A program made the translations under genes and the position numbers. 64,000 nt of DNA, taken from assembly GCF_025629245.1 (NCBI RefSeq), contig NZ_JANZXN010000015.1:186001-250000 (forward strand). The letters are read 5' to 3'. Position 1 is the stretch's first letter. Each line of letters begins with the position of its first letter. The notes under the pieces were generated by a model. The model saw only the letters and a list, made by a program, of their open reading frames with translations. It was not told where the DNA came from and did no database searches. Shown here piece after piece: positions 33,813 to 42,520 of the stretch. This DNA is from Natronobiforma cellulositropha (GTDB lineage Archaea; Halobacteriota; Halobacteria; Halobacteriales; Natrialbaceae).

Positions 33813-35243
33813 ATGAGTTCCGAACAAGATCACCTCAAAGAGACCGACACCGAAGCCCGCTTCGACTTCCACAAAGAACAGCGTGCGGCGGTCAAGTCGG
33901 AGAAAGGTCTGACCGAGGAGGTCATCCGTATGATCTCCGAGGACAAGGACGAACCCGAGTGGATGCTCGAGCGCCGCCTCCGTGCGCTCAAGCAGTATCA
34001 CGCGATGCCGATGCCGGTCGACTGGCCGGGCCAACCGGACCTCTCCGAACTCGACGTCGAAGAGATCGTCCCCTACATCCGCCCGGACGTCGACAAGCGC
34101 GAAGGCGTCGACGACTGGGACGAACTGCCGGACGACATCAAAGACACCTTCGAGAAACTCGGCATTCCGGAGGCCGAGCGGAAGGCGCTCTCGGGCGTCG
34201 GCGCGCAGTACGAGTCCGAGATCGTCTACCAGAACATGCAAGAACAGTGGGAGGAGAAGGGCGTCGTCTTCATGAACGTCGATCAGGCGGTCAAAGAACA
34301 CCCCGACCTGATCCAGGAGTACTTCATGACGACCTGTGTCCCCCCGAGCGACAACAAGTTCGCCGCACTCCACGGGGCGGTCTGGTCCGGTGGGAGTTTC
34401 GTCTACGTCCCCGAGGACGTCACCGTCGAGATGCCCGTCCAGGCGTACTTCCGGATGAACTCCGAGGGGATGGGCCAGTTCGAGCACACGCTCATCATCG
34501 CCGAGCGCGGCTCCGAGGTCCACTACATCGAGGGCTGTTCCGCGCCGAAGTACGGCAAGCACAACCTCCACAGCGGCTGTGTCGAGGTCTTCGTCAAAGA
34601 GGACGCCCACGTCCAGTACTCGACGGTGCAGAACTGGTCGAAAAACACCTACAACCTCAACACCAAGCGCGCCATCGTCGACGCGAACGGCACGATGGAG
34701 TGGGTGTCTGGCAGCATGGGCTCGAAAGCCACCATGCTCTACCCGTGTACGATCCTCAAGGGTCGCGGGGCGACCGACACCCACATCACTATCGCCTTCG
34801 CGGGCGAAGGCCAGGACATCGACACCGGGGCGAAAGTCTACCACAACGCACCCGAGACGAAGTCGACCATCGAGTCGAAGTCGATCGCGAAAGACGGCGG
34901 CCGCACCAACTACCGCGGACTCGTCCACATCGCTGACGGTGCCGAGAACTCCTCCACTGCGGTCGAGTGCGACGCGCTGATGTTCGACAACGAGTCGACC
35001 TCGGACACCATGCCCTACATGGAGATCGAAGAGTCGAAAGTCGACGTCGCCCACGAGGCAACCGTGGGTAAGATCGGCGACGAAGACATCTTCTACCTCC
35101 AGAGCCGCGGTCTCGACGACGACGACGCCAAGAAGATGATCGTCGCCGGCTTCATCGAACCGATCACCGAAGAACTGCCGATCGAGTACGCAGTCGAACT
35201 CAACCGGCTGATCGAACTCGAGATGGAGGGAAGCCTCGGGTAA
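33813..35243 (+). CDS. sufB: Fe-S cluster scaffold protein SufB
   Basis: 476 residues. SufB builds [4Fe-4S] clusters with SufC and SufD. The beta-helix core is recognisable (VYVPEDVTVEMPVQAYFRMN, EGCSAPKYGKHNLHSGCVEVFV, ETKSTIESKSIAKDGGRTNYRGLV) and the C-terminal FYLQSRGLDDDDAKKMIVAGFIEP is the SufB/SufD signature. The spacing to sufC is 62 bases, with an AT-rich GTAAACATAACC that might be a secondary promoter. Length normal. Confidence 0.95.
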   Translation: MSSEQDHLKETDTEARFDFHKEQRAAVKSEKGLTEEVIRMISEDKDEPEWMLERRLRALKQYHAMPMPVDWPGQPDLSELDVEEIVPYIRPDVDKREGVDDWDELPDDIKDTFEKLGIPEAERKALSGVGAQYESEIVYQNMQEQWEEKGVVFMNVDQAVKEHPDLIQEYFMTTCVPPSDNKFAALHGAVWSGGSFVYVPEDVTVEMPVQAYFRMNSEGMGQFEHTLIIAERGSEVHYIEGCSAPKYGKHNLHSGCVEVFVKEDAHVQYSTVQNWSKNTYNLNTKRAIVDANGTMEWVSGSMGSKATMLYPCTILKGRGATDTHITIAFAGEGQDIDTGAKVYHNAPETKSTIESKSIAKDGGRTNYRGLVHIADGAENSSTAVECDALMFDNESTSDTMPYMEIEESKVDVAHEATVGKIGDEDIFYLQSRGLDDDDAKKMIVAGFIEPITEELPIEYAVELNRLIELEMEGSLG

Positions 35244-35258
35244 CCCCCGAGAACATAC

Positions 35259-36521
35259 ATGAGTACGCAGGTACACGCAAACCTAACCGACGAACAGGTC
35301 CGACAGATCAGCGACGACCTCGGCGAACCCGAGTGGCTGCTCGAGACCCGTCTCGAGGCGCTCGAGGCGCTCGACGATCTCGACATGCCGGACGTGATCC
35401 GGACGCCGGGTCGGGACTGGACCAGCCTCCACGAACTCGACTTCGAGTCGTTCGTCGACCCGCTGAACTGGGCCGAGGAGAAAGACCAGGTCGGTCCCGA
35501 CGACGTCGAGGTGCTCTCCTGGACGGCGGCACTCGAGAGCCACGAGGAACTCGTCCGTGAGCACTTCGGCTCGATCGTCCCGACACAGGAGAACTACCTG
35601 ACGGCGCTCTCGACGGCGCTGTTCTCGACGGGAACGGTCGTCTACGTCCCCGAGGGTGTCGACGCCGAAGACGTGACGATCCGGACGGAGATGAACTCCC
35701 AGTCGCTGTTCAACTACACGCTCGTCGTCACCGAGGAGTCGTCGTCGGTGACGATCTTAGAGCGCCAGTCGACGGGAAACGCGGAACACAGTTCCGCGGA
35801 AAGTCGAGCGGCGGAGCCGCGAGACAGCGAGACGGATGTCGACGGTGAACGCTACTACAGCGGCATCGTCGAGATCGTCGCTGGTGAGAACTCGAACGTC
35901 CAGTACGGCTCGCTGCAGAACCTCTCTGAGGACTCGTACAACTTCACGTGTAAGCGCGCCGACGCGGGCACCTACGCGACGGTCAACTGGATCGAGGGCA
36001 ACATCGGCTCGCAGCTGACGAAGACCGAGACCTCGACCGAACTCACCGGTGACGGCTCTGAGACACAGATCGTCGGGGCCTTCTTCGGTCACAACGACCA
36101 GCACTTCGACCTCGACGTCAAAGTCTGGCACCGCGCCGAACACACCACCGCCGACCTCGTCACCCGCGGTGTCACCGACGACGTCGCGCGCTCGGTCTAC
36201 GAGGGTGTCCAGGACGTCGGCCGCGACGCCTGGGATACGAGTTCCTACCAGCGCGAGAACACCCTGATGCTGAGCGACGAATCCGAGGCCGACGCCTCCC
36301 CGAAGCTCATCATCAACAACCACGACACGGAAGCGAGTCACTCGGCGACCGTCGGGCAGATCGACGAGGAGGACCTGCTCTACATGACCTCGCGCGGCGT
36401 CTCACCACGACTCGCGCGAAACATGCTCGTGGAGGGCTTCTTCGTGCCCGTCATGGAAGAGATCGCCGTCGAAGAGTTCCGCGAGGACCTCGAGGAGCTA
36501 GTCCGGGCTCGTCTCCACTAG
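35259..36521 (+). CDS. sufD: Fe-S cluster assembly protein SufD
   Basis: 420 residues, paralogous to SufB and its partner in the SufBC2D complex. VVYVPEGVDAEDVTI, GENSNVQYGSLQNLSED, WIEGNIGSQLTKTET and LLYMTSRGVSPRLARNMLVEGFF are family segments. Near residues 174-196 there is a hydrophilic insertion (NAEHSSAESRAAEPRDSET) whose DNA folds into two perfect hairpins (see repeat entry). The start is 15 bases after the sufB stop. A T-run at 36550-36554 follows the gene and may terminate the operon. Confidence 0.93.
   Translation: MSTQVHANLTDEQVRQISDDLGEPEWLLETRLEALEALDDLDMPDVIRTPGRDWTSLHELDFESFVDPLNWAEEKDQVGPDDVEVLSWTAALESHEELVREHFGSIVPTQENYLTALSTALFSTGTVVYVPEGVDAEDVTIRTEMNSQSLFNYTLVVTEESSSVTILERQSTGNAEHSSAESRAAEPRDSETDVDGERYYSGIVEIVAGENSNVQYGSLQNLSEDSYNFTCKRADAGTYATVNWIEGNIGSQLTKTETSTELTGDGSETQIVGAFFGHNDQHFDLDVKVWHRAEHTTADLVTRGVTDDVARSVYEGVQDVGRDAWDTSSYQRENTLMLSDESEADASPKLIINNHDTEASHSATVGQIDEEDLLYMTSRGVSPRLARNMLVEGFFVPVMEEIAVEEFREDLEELVRARLH
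35780..35820. repeat. Palindromic element inserted in frame in sufD
   Basis: Two perfect hairpins lie within the coding region: CGCGGAAC-ACA-GTTCCGCG (35780-35798) and GCGGC-GGA-GCCGC (35808-35820). They encode the non-conserved hydrophilic segment of SufD. The arrangement looks like a small palindromic mobile element tolerated in frame. Confidence 0.6.
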
Positions 36522-36549
36522 CCGCGAGAGCACCCCCACTCCGGAGCTG

Positions 36550-36554
36550 TTTTT
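36550..36554 (+). terminator. T-run after sufD
   Basis: Five T 29 bases after the sufD stop, in the gap before the convergent UspA gene. Candidate archaeal terminator without a clear hairpin. Confidence 0.35.
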
Positions 36555-36666
36555 CTGCCAACTGTCCGCTCTCGTACCTGCCTGCGGGACGACTCCGCTG
36601 GTCCAGGCACCGACTATCGACTGGTCCCGCGCGATACGTCAGGAGAGCGGATAGTGGGTGCACCGC

Positions 36667-37542
36667 TCACGAGCCGAGACCGTCCGTCTCCGAGAGAGTC
36701 TCCCGATCGACCGCGTACGTCGGTTCGTCCGGACGCTCGTCGTGCGACTGGCGACGAACGACCAGTACCGGTCCGTGAAACCGCTCGGCGACCTCCGCTG
36801 CGGTCTCGCCAAAGACGAACGTCGTGACGCTCGGGTCAGACTCGCCCATGACGACCGCGTCGTACTCCGACGCGGTGTTGACGATCGTCCGCACCGGTGT
36901 GAGGGAGGTATCGACGCGCGTCTCGATAAGGTCGGGATCGACGCCACGGGCCTCGAGGAGTTCCCGAGCGCGCTCGAGGACGCGGCCGCTCGTCTCCTCG
37001 TCCTCGCGCTCGAGGCGATAGAGCGTCACCCCGACGTCGAGACCGGCCAGCAGGTCCCCGGTGAGACCGGCGACCCGCTCGAGCGACCGTTCACTCCGGA
37101 GCGGGACGAGCACGTCCTCGAGACGCATCGCCGGGTTGGGGATCACCGTCCCGACGCACCCCGTCTCCTCGGCGACGCGGTTCAGGGACTGCTCGCGGTT
37201 GTGGGTAAACACCAGGCGGGTTTCGACGGTCGCTCCTGCCACCTCGAGTTCGCCCGCGACGTCTGCGAGCCGTTCTGTCGCCCGGTCTTCGAACTGGAAA
37301 CGGGCCTGGCCCGGTGGCGTCTGGTCGGGCACCTCGTGGTACCCGAGTAAGAGGACGCGCGCCCGTGATAGCAACGTCGCGACGCCCGGTTCGACCGACT
37401 GGCCCTCGAGGACGCGAACGGGAACCAGGATCGGTCCCGGCCCGCTCGTGTCGGTGTCGGTGTCGGTGGCGGTCTCGTGGCCCGTCGACTGGTCCTCGCG
37501 GGCGTCGTTGGACTGGTCGGTGTCGGTGGGTTGGTCGCTCAT
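36667..37542 (-). CDS. Tandem-domain universal stress protein (UspA)
   Basis: 291 residues. After an acidic Thr/Asp-rich N-tail (residues 1-33), two Usp-like alpha/beta domains follow: ILVPVRVLEG...VETRLVFTHN and TLYRLEREDEE...YDAVVMGESDP...GPVLVVRRQS. The second keeps the nucleotide-binding-like G-x-S/T pattern (MGESDPSVTTFVFGETAAEVAERFHGPVLVV). It starts two bases after the stop of the amino-acid permease gene, so the two form an operon. APC permease and UspA pairs or fusions are frequent in haloarchaea, suggesting UspA modulates transport. Confidence 0.8.
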   Translation of the reverse strand: MSDQPTDTDQSNDAREDQSTGHETATDTDTDTSGPGPILVPVRVLEGQSVEPGVATLLSRARVLLLGYHEVPDQTPPGQARFQFEDRATERLADVAGELEVAGATVETRLVFTHNREQSLNRVAEETGCVGTVIPNPAMRLEDVLVPLRSERSLERVAGLTGDLLAGLDVGVTLYRLEREDEETSGRVLERARELLEARGVDPDLIETRVDTSLTPVRTIVNTASEYDAVVMGESDPSVTTFVFGETAAEVAERFHGPVLVVRRQSHDERPDEPTYAVDRETLSETDGLGS

Positions 37543-37544
37543 TG

Positions 37545-38984
37545 TTAGAGTTTTCCTTTGAGTTCGACGTCGTCCGTATAGTAGAGGTACCACGCGAAGG
37601 TAACGGCAATGACCCCGACGCCGACGACGATCGACGCGAGGTCCATGAACGCGATCAGACCGAAGCTCGCGAGCGCACCCGCCGCCGGCAGGGCCGGATA
37701 GGCCGGGGTCCTGAAGTCCGGGTCGTACCAGTCGGGCGGGTTTCGTCGCAGCGCGATGAGGGCGACGCAGATGAGACCGTACATCACGAGGTGGAGAAAC
37801 GAGGCCACCTCGGCGAGCAATACGACTGCGTCGGTCGCGGTGAGGACGACGATCGGCACCCCGGCGAGTCCGAGCGCGACGTGTGGCGTCCCCCACCGGA
37901 GATTCACTGCGCTCGCCTCTCGAGGCAACAGGGCGTCCTTGCTCAGGGCGTAGACCGCCCGCGAGGAGCTCAGGATCGAGGCGTTCGCACTCGAGATCGT
38001 CGCGAGCAGGCCAGCCAGCAAGATGGCGACGGCACCGAGCGGCCCGGCGTAGGCGCGTGCGACCTCGACGATCGCCGTCTCGCCGAAGGTGCCGAGTTCC
38101 GCGCTGGGGAACGCGCTGGTCGCGACGAAGATGGTCGCGACGTAGAAGGCACCGACGAGGACGACCGAGCCGACCATCGCCAGCGGCAGGTTACGGCTCG
38201 GCTGCTTGATCTCGCCAGCGACGGTCGCCACCTGGGCGAACCCGAGGTAGGAGGTGAACACGAGCGCCGCCGTCTGGAGGACCGGCAGCCAGCCGAAGGG
38301 GGCGAACCGCTCCGGGGTCGATTCGGTGCCGAACACGCCGACCGAGTCGAGGCCGCCGTAGACCAGAAACAGCGTCAGAATGCCGAGCAAGAGGGCGACG
38401 ACGACGTTCTGGATGGCGGCCGTTCGCTCGGTGCCGGTGACACTCAGGACGGCCAACCCCACACCGAAGAGGACGCCGAGCGGGGCCGCGGGATTGAACG
38501 GCACCGAGATGCCGACCTCGAGGAGGACGGCGGCCGCGTAGTGGCCGAAGCCGACGAGGTAGAACGCCGAGGCGAACACCAGCCCGAGCCAGAGTCCGAG
38601 TCCGACGATCGTGCCGTAGACGGTGCCGAGTCCGCGCGAGATGAAGTAGTACCCCCCGCCGCTTCTGGGCATCGCCGTCGCGAGTTCCGAGGCGGGGAGG
38701 GCGACGAGCAACGCGATGACCGCGCCGATCGCGAACGACCCCATCGCGGCGGGTCCAGCCTCCCCGGCGGCCAGCCCCGGAAAGACGAAGATTCCGGCGC
38801 CGATCATGGTCCCGACGCCGATCGACAGCCCGCCGACGAGCCCGATCGTCCGCTCGAGTTCCGTTCCTTCTTCGTGGACGGTCGCCGCTTCGGTCGCCGT
38901 CGTCTCCTCGATGATCGGACGGTCACCCTCGACGTTCGTCGGCTCCGTCGACGCCGTCTCACCGTCGGTGGACCGGTCACCCAT
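37545..38984 (-). CDS. APC-superfamily amino-acid permease
   Basis: 479 residues with 12 TM helices after a 40-residue acidic N-tail. TM1 motif [28 protein letters not shown] holds the unwound GAGIF substrate site of the APC fold, and TM2-3 has the [22 protein letters not shown] motif. The substrate is an amino acid or polyamine, not resolvable further. The frame could extend to 39779, but the acidic MGDRSTDGE start at 38984 is preferred and has a TATA-like GCCTTTGACC about 28 bases upstream. Confidence 0.85.
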   Translation of the reverse strand: MGDRSTDGETASTEPTNVEGDRPIIEETTATEAATVHEEGTELERTIGLVGGLSIGVGTMIGAGIFVFPGLAAGEAGPAAMGSFAIGAVIALLVALPASELATAMPRSGGGYYFISRGLGTVYGTIVGLGLWLGLVFASAFYLVGFGHYAAAVLLEVGISVPFNPAAPLGVLFGVGLAVLSVTGTERTAAIQNVVVALLLGILTLFLVYGGLDSVGVFGTESTPERFAPFGWLPVLQTAALVFTSYLGFAQVATVAGEIKQPSRNLPLAMVGSVVLVGAFYVATIFVATSAFPSAELGTFGETAIVEVARAYAGPLGAVAILLAGLLATISSANASILSSSRAVYALSKDALLPREASAVNLRWGTPHVALGLAGVPIVVLTATDAVVLLAEVASFLHLVMYGLICVALIALRRNPPDWYDPDFRTPAYPALPAAGALASFGLIAFMDLASIVVGVGVIAVTFAWYLYYTDDVELKGKL

Positions 38985-39169
38985 ACGTCCGTATTCTGTC
39001 GGGATGGTCAAAGGCGTACCCCTCGAACCCGGCGGCGTCTCCCCAGAAGAAACCGACCCACCGGACGGTGTGGCGCGAGATGCCGTGTCAGCGGCCCGCG
39101 TGGCGCGAGGTGTCACGTCACCACCGTCTGACGATACTTTTTGTACGACGGGCTGGTATTCGCGTACCG

Positions 39170-40153
39170 ATGCGGGTACTCCCCCTCGAATTACCGTCGG
39201 AAACGGTCGAAGCCCTCGAGGTCGAACGCGAACTCCTCGGGTTCGAGAGCCGCGGCGCGTACGTCCGCTGGCTGCTCGAGCACCGGGCGACGGTCGAGGT
39301 CCCCGGTGACGACGAGCGCACGCTCCTCGAGACCTACCGCGAGCGCCTCGTCCACCTCGAGCGCCGGGAAGCGGCGACCGACGAGGGGGCGGAGGACCGC
39401 GAGTCACCGCTCGAGGAGACTGACGCGTGTGAGAGTCGAGGCTGGCGACGCGCGAAGAGCGATCCGACGGTCCGCGTCCGGGGGTCGCCACGGCGAACCG
39501 TGGTCGCGGATTCGACGACACCAGCGGGTGACCCGGACACGGACGGAGACGACGGGACGCTCGAGTACCGTTCGGAACCGTCCGAGAACACCCATCCCGA
39601 AGCGGACGCCGACGGTGCAGTCTCGACGCGTTCGTTGCGGGCGCTCGAGCGCGCTCACGACGTAATCGACTCGATGAACCTGACGCCCGAGCGCGTCGAG
39701 CGCATCCGTGAGGACCGGGTCGCCGCGGACGCCGGATCACTCGGTAGCGTCGAGACGAACCGCCTCGACGAACTCTCACGGCGAGCGGTCGCGAAGACCC
39801 GGACGACGCTCGGCCGTAACGTACAGACCGGACTGTCCTACACCTCCTCGAGCGATCTCGCAGGATCGGACGTGCGGCCGGGCGAAGACGTCGTCGACCT
39901 CGAGACGCTCTCGGTGCCGGGGCGGTCGGCCGACCTCGTCGAACGCCGACGCGAACTCGCCGGGCGGGCGGTCGCGTTCCTCCGCGATGCCGAGCAGGCC
40001 CGACGGGCAGACTTCGTCGAGGCGCTCTACGAGGAGTACTCCGCCGGATACGAGACGGTCGATAGCTGGTGGCGCTGTGTCAAGGTGGCGCTCAAGCAGG
40101 TCGAGTCAGTCGAAGGCGGAGCAGGGTCGCGCGTGTGGCGGTTTCGACGGTAG
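39170..40153 (+). CDS. Haloarchaeal protein with ribbon-helix-helix-like N-terminus
   Basis: 327 residues from ATG 39170, which a TATA-like TACTTTTTG near 39135-39143 supports. The N-terminal 45 residues ([40 protein letters not shown]) look like a ribbon-helix-helix fold. A poorly conserved acidic linker follows to about residue 185, then a helical C-terminal domain ([26 protein letters not shown] ... [18 protein letters not shown]). It may be a DNA-binding regulator. No name recognised. Confidence 0.6.
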   Translation: MRVLPLELPSETVEALEVERELLGFESRGAYVRWLLEHRATVEVPGDDERTLLETYRERLVHLERREAATDEGAEDRESPLEETDACESRGWRRAKSDPTVRVRGSPRRTVVADSTTPAGDPDTDGDDGTLEYRSEPSENTHPEADADGAVSTRSLRALERAHDVIDSMNLTPERVERIREDRVAADAGSLGSVETNRLDELSRRAVAKTRTTLGRNVQTGLSYTSSSDLAGSDVRPGEDVVDLETLSVPGRSADLVERRRELAGRAVAFLRDAEQARRADFVEALYEEYSAGYETVDSWWRCVKVALKQVESVEGGAGSRVWRFRR

Positions 40154-40243
40154 CTTCGACCCGGACGCCAGTCGCGGAGAGAACGTCCTGACCCGCCGAC
40201 TCGGAGGGGGACCGTTAAGTGATCCGGTCCCCGACAGGTGGAT

Positions 40244-40738
40244 ATGAGTCTGGGACAGCGTGTCTCGAGCGACCACCAACTCACACGCCTCCTGCAGATT
40301 GGCGTCATCCTGGAAGAGGTCGTCGAGTCACGCGCCGCCCACCACCTCGAGTCACTCCCCGAGGACGAACGGGACGACCTCGACGACGAGGTGCGGGCGC
40401 TACTGACAGAAGCGACGGCAGAGTCGGCAACACACCGCGAGCGACTCGAGGAACTCATCGACGACCTCGACGCCGAGACGGTTCCCTACGAGGAGATCAA
40501 CGCCTTAGTCGACGCCCGCTACGGCCCGCCGGAGGACACCGACGGCGTCCTCTACGATCAGCTGTGTAACGAAGAGACCGCCTACAAGTTCTACGACGAC
40601 CTCATCGGAGCCATCGAAGCCTCGGACACCGAGTTCGCCGTCGACCGCGAGCGCGTCCTCGAGACGCTCAGAGAGATCCGCGAGGAGGAACGCGAGGGCG
40701 TCGAAGACGTCACCCACATCATGGAGCGACGAGCATGA
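40244..40738 (+). CDS. Ferritin-like helical protein paired with a DtxR regulator
   Basis: 164 residues from ATG 40244; CCGTTAAG near 40212-40219 is about 28 bases upstream. Mostly helical with acidic/His positions spaced as in ferritin-like bundles (LEEVVESRAAHHLE, ESATHRERLEEL, YKFYDDLIGAIE). The last codons overlap the DtxR-type gene by four bases, so the two are co-translated. The pairing is known from Halobacterium, where the regulator belongs to the iron-responsive set. Metal binding is an inference. Confidence 0.65.
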   Translation: MSLGQRVSSDHQLTRLLQIGVILEEVVESRAAHHLESLPEDERDDLDDEVRALLTEATAESATHRERLEELIDDLDAETVPYEEINALVDARYGPPEDTDGVLYDQLCNEETAYKFYDDLIGAIEASDTEFAVDRERVLETLREIREEEREGVEDVTHIMERRA

Positions 40739-41169
40739 ATACGGCCGACCAGTACCTGAAAGCGGTCTACCTCGCCCAGCGACTCGAGGACGGTCCCGCC
40801 TCGACCGGCCAACTCGCGGAGATGCTCGGGGTCAGCCCCGCCAGCGTCAACGAGATGATCGGGAAACTCGAGTCACGCGGTCTCGTCGAACACGAGAAGT
40901 ACAAGGGCGCACGCCTGACCGACGACGGTCTCGAGCGCGCCCACGATGCTCTCCAGACCTACTGCATCATCGAACGCTTCCTCGCGAACGTCCTCGAAGT
41001 CGACGCCTTCCGCGAGGAGGCGCGCACGCTCGAGAGCGTCATCGACGACACGGTCGCCGACCGTCTCGACACCATTATCGACCGGCGCAGCGAGTGCCCG
41101 GACTGTTTCGACCCGGAAACGGACTGTTGTGAGTACCTCGAGGTCGAAGCGAGCCAGCACGGAGACTAA
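40735..41169 (+). CDS. DtxR/SirR-family metal-dependent transcriptional regulator
   Basis: 144 residues. The N-terminal wHTH (MNTADQYLKAVYLAQRLEDGPASTGQLAEMLGVSPASVNEMIGKLESRGLVEHEKYKGARLTDDG, shown in parts: residues 1-65) is classic DtxR. The dimerisation/metal domain follows with a C-terminal Cys cluster CPDCFDPETDCCEYL (three or four Cys) that could bind iron or zinc. Fe2+- or Mn2+-dependent repression of uptake or storage genes is the usual role. Four-base overlap with the ferritin-like gene. Confidence 0.85.
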   Translation: MNTADQYLKAVYLAQRLEDGPASTGQLAEMLGVSPASVNEMIGKLESRGLVEHEKYKGARLTDDGLERAHDALQTYCIIERFLANVLEVDAFREEARTLESVIDDTVADRLDTIIDRRSECPDCFDPETDCCEYLEVEASQHGD

Positions 41170-41178
41170 CGGCGCGGA

Positions 41179-41349
41179 CTACGTCGACTCCAGGAGGTCG
41201 TCGTAGGTCGTCCGTTCGATTAGATACGAGCCACACGTGGTACACTGCTGTCGGTCGCGTTCGAACCGTTGGCCGCACGCACGACACTCGTAGAGTTCCT
41301 CCCCCGACCGGTCCCCGAACAGGCGCTGGACTCGAGCACTCAACGTCAT
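41179..41349 (-). CDS. Small zinc-ribbon protein
   Basis: 56 residues from ATG 41349: MTLSARVQRLFGDRS, then ribbon CRACG and CTTCG separated by 13 residues, then YLIERTTYDDLLE. Convergent with the DtxR gene. Uncharacterised haloarchaeal small zinc-finger family. Longer in-frame readings upstream are His/Arg-rich and unlikely. Confidence 0.6.
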   Translation of the reverse strand: MTLSARVQRLFGDRSGEELYECRACGQRFERDRQQCTTCGSYLIERTTYDDLLEST

Positions 41350-41552
41350 TCGTCTGCTCGAACCTCGAACACCACCTGATTTAGTTAGCGTGTCCATACC
41401 GCCCGCCCGAGCGCTCGCCAGCCCGTTTCGTCGAGAGACGTGACTGTGTGAGACGTGGGTCACTCACGCTCGAGTGAGTCGGTACGGGCGGCGTACCCGC
41501 CGGGAAAAATAACAACCCATAAGCCGCTACACCGGTAACGTCAGGCCGCTGC

Positions 41553-41625
41553 AGTCCCGTGGTGTAGTGGCCAATCATGTTAGCCTTTGGAGCTGACGAC
41601 GGCGGTTCGAATCCGCCCGGGACTA
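41553..41625 (+). tRNA. tRNA-Gln (anticodon UUG)
   Basis: 73 bases, no intron. Acceptor stem AGTCCCG (41553-41559) pairs with CGGGACT (41618-41624), discriminator A at 41625, CCA not encoded. Anticodon stem TTAGC/GCTGA with loop CTTTGGA gives anticodon TTG. T-arm GGCGG-TTCGAAT-CCGCC (41601-41617). A TATA-like CATAAGCC at about 41518-41525 is in the right place for transcription. The 3' end of this gene recurs twice downstream. Confidence 0.92.
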
Positions 41626-41828
41626 CTTCTGCCGCGAGCAATTCCGCGAGCGGCGACTGTCCTCGCGGATTCGAATCAGAGAGTGGAGCGAAGCGGAACG
41701 ACCGTGGTTCGAATCCGCCCGGGTCTATTTTCGCGCGAACAACTCCGTGAGCGCGAAATATCCTCGGCGGTTCTAGCCCAGCAGACGAGAGGATTCGAGT
41801 CTGCGCGGTTCGAATCCGCCCGGGTCTA
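41604..41828 (+). repeat. Tandem array of tRNA-Gln 3'-end fragments with conserved hairpins
   Basis: The motif GGTTCGAATCCGCCCGGG plus 3-4 bases occurs at 41604 (inside the tRNA), 41706 and 41807, a period of 101-102 bases. Copies two and three read TCTA where the tRNA has ACTA. Each of the first two is followed at a similar distance by a 5-bp hairpin with a 14-base loop: GCCGC...GCGGC at 41631-41654 and CGCGC...GCGCG at 41732-41755, with loop consensus GARCAAYTCCGYGA. The rest to 41915 has no gene that I can support. Confidence 0.8.
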
Positions 41829-41915
41829 TGTCTACACGTTGTGGTTCATCCACCGCCCTGCACGGGTATTCCGGGGTGGGAGTGCTCCGTTGAGATCACA
41901 GGGTGGCTCGCCCAC

Positions 41916-42383
41916 TTACCGCTCGAGTTCCGGCGGGAGACCGGTGTGTTTGACCCCCGACTGGTCCTGGATCTGAAATTCGTAGATGGACACCGCGCTC
42001 GAGCGGGCTGCCGTCTCGAACAGGTCCGGCCGCCAGGCGCCGTCGAGGGCGTCCCCGATGGCCGCCCACTCGGATTCGGGGACCTGCTCGAGCGTCCCTT
42101 CCAGGAGCACGCTCTCCCAGTTGAACCTGGTGTCGGCTGTGTAGACGAGGACGCTCGCGACGTCGGCCTGCTCGCTCAGCGTCGCTTTCCGACTCGCCGA
42201 CCCCGTGAGGAAGGTGAAGTAGAGGCACGAGTCCCCGTCGAACCCGTACGACAGTGGGAGCAGGTACGGTGCGTCCGCGGTCGGAAAGCCGAGTACGCCG
42301 GTCCGCTGGCTCGCGAGGAACGACCGAATCTGGGCGTCGTCCATCCGGACCAGTCCGTAGCCCTCGAGTTCGTCGATTGACAT
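41916..42383 (-). CDS. Pyridoxamine 5'-phosphate oxidase-like FMN-binding protein
   Basis: 155 residues. A split-barrel flavin-binding fold: IRSFLASQRTGVLGFPTADAPYLLPLSYGFDGDSCLYFTFLTGSASRKATLSEQADVASVLVY in the usual order. Related proteins bind FMN, heme or F420, and the cofactor cannot be read here. The ATG at 42383 has a minus-strand TATA box (CTTTATATCC, 42407-42416) about 29 bases upstream, so a leaderless message is expected. Short for an enzyme of vitamin B6 synthesis, so a general flavin-binding role is more likely. Confidence 0.75.
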   Translation of the reverse strand: MSIDELEGYGLVRMDDAQIRSFLASQRTGVLGFPTADAPYLLPLSYGFDGDSCLYFTFLTGSASRKATLSEQADVASVLVYTADTRFNWESVLLEGTLEQVPESEWAAIGDALDGAWRPDLFETAARSSAVSIYEFQIQDQSGVKHTGLPPELER

Positions 42384-42406
42384 CGTTCAGTGAGTTCGAG
42401 GGCGGC

Positions 42407-42451
42407 GGATATAAAGGTCAGACGGAGCGTCGACCGCGGACTGACAGTCAG
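42407..42451 (-). promoter_or_regulatory. Promoter of the split-barrel gene with upstream palindrome
   Basis: TATA box CTTTATATCC on the minus strand (42407-42416) and, 25 bases further upstream, the perfect palindrome CTGAC-A-GTCAG (42441-42451). The placement is that of an operator upstream of the core promoter. Confidence 0.45.
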
Positions 42452-42520
42452 GCTCGCGAGTCGTTCACGTCGAGGGGACGGCTGTTGCTCGAGTCGGACG
42501 GACGGGATGAGGAGAGTGAA

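Noticed and set aside
33735-35276. Minus-strand frame opposite sufB
   Set aside because: Shadow; sufB is full length with conserved motifs on the plus strand.
37314-39131. Plus-strand frame opposite the permease
   Set aside because: Antisense of transmembrane segments gives a highly charged product; no recognisable domain.
41381-41641. 86-codon frame reading through the tRNA-Gln gene on the minus strand
   Set aside because: It translates the tRNA itself (the product contains the typical PGGFEPPSS string from an antisense T-arm); the tRNA fold is complete.
41604-41828. Second and third tRNA genes
   Set aside because: Only the T-arm and acceptor 3' side are repeated; there is no D-arm or anticodon arm upstream of either copy.
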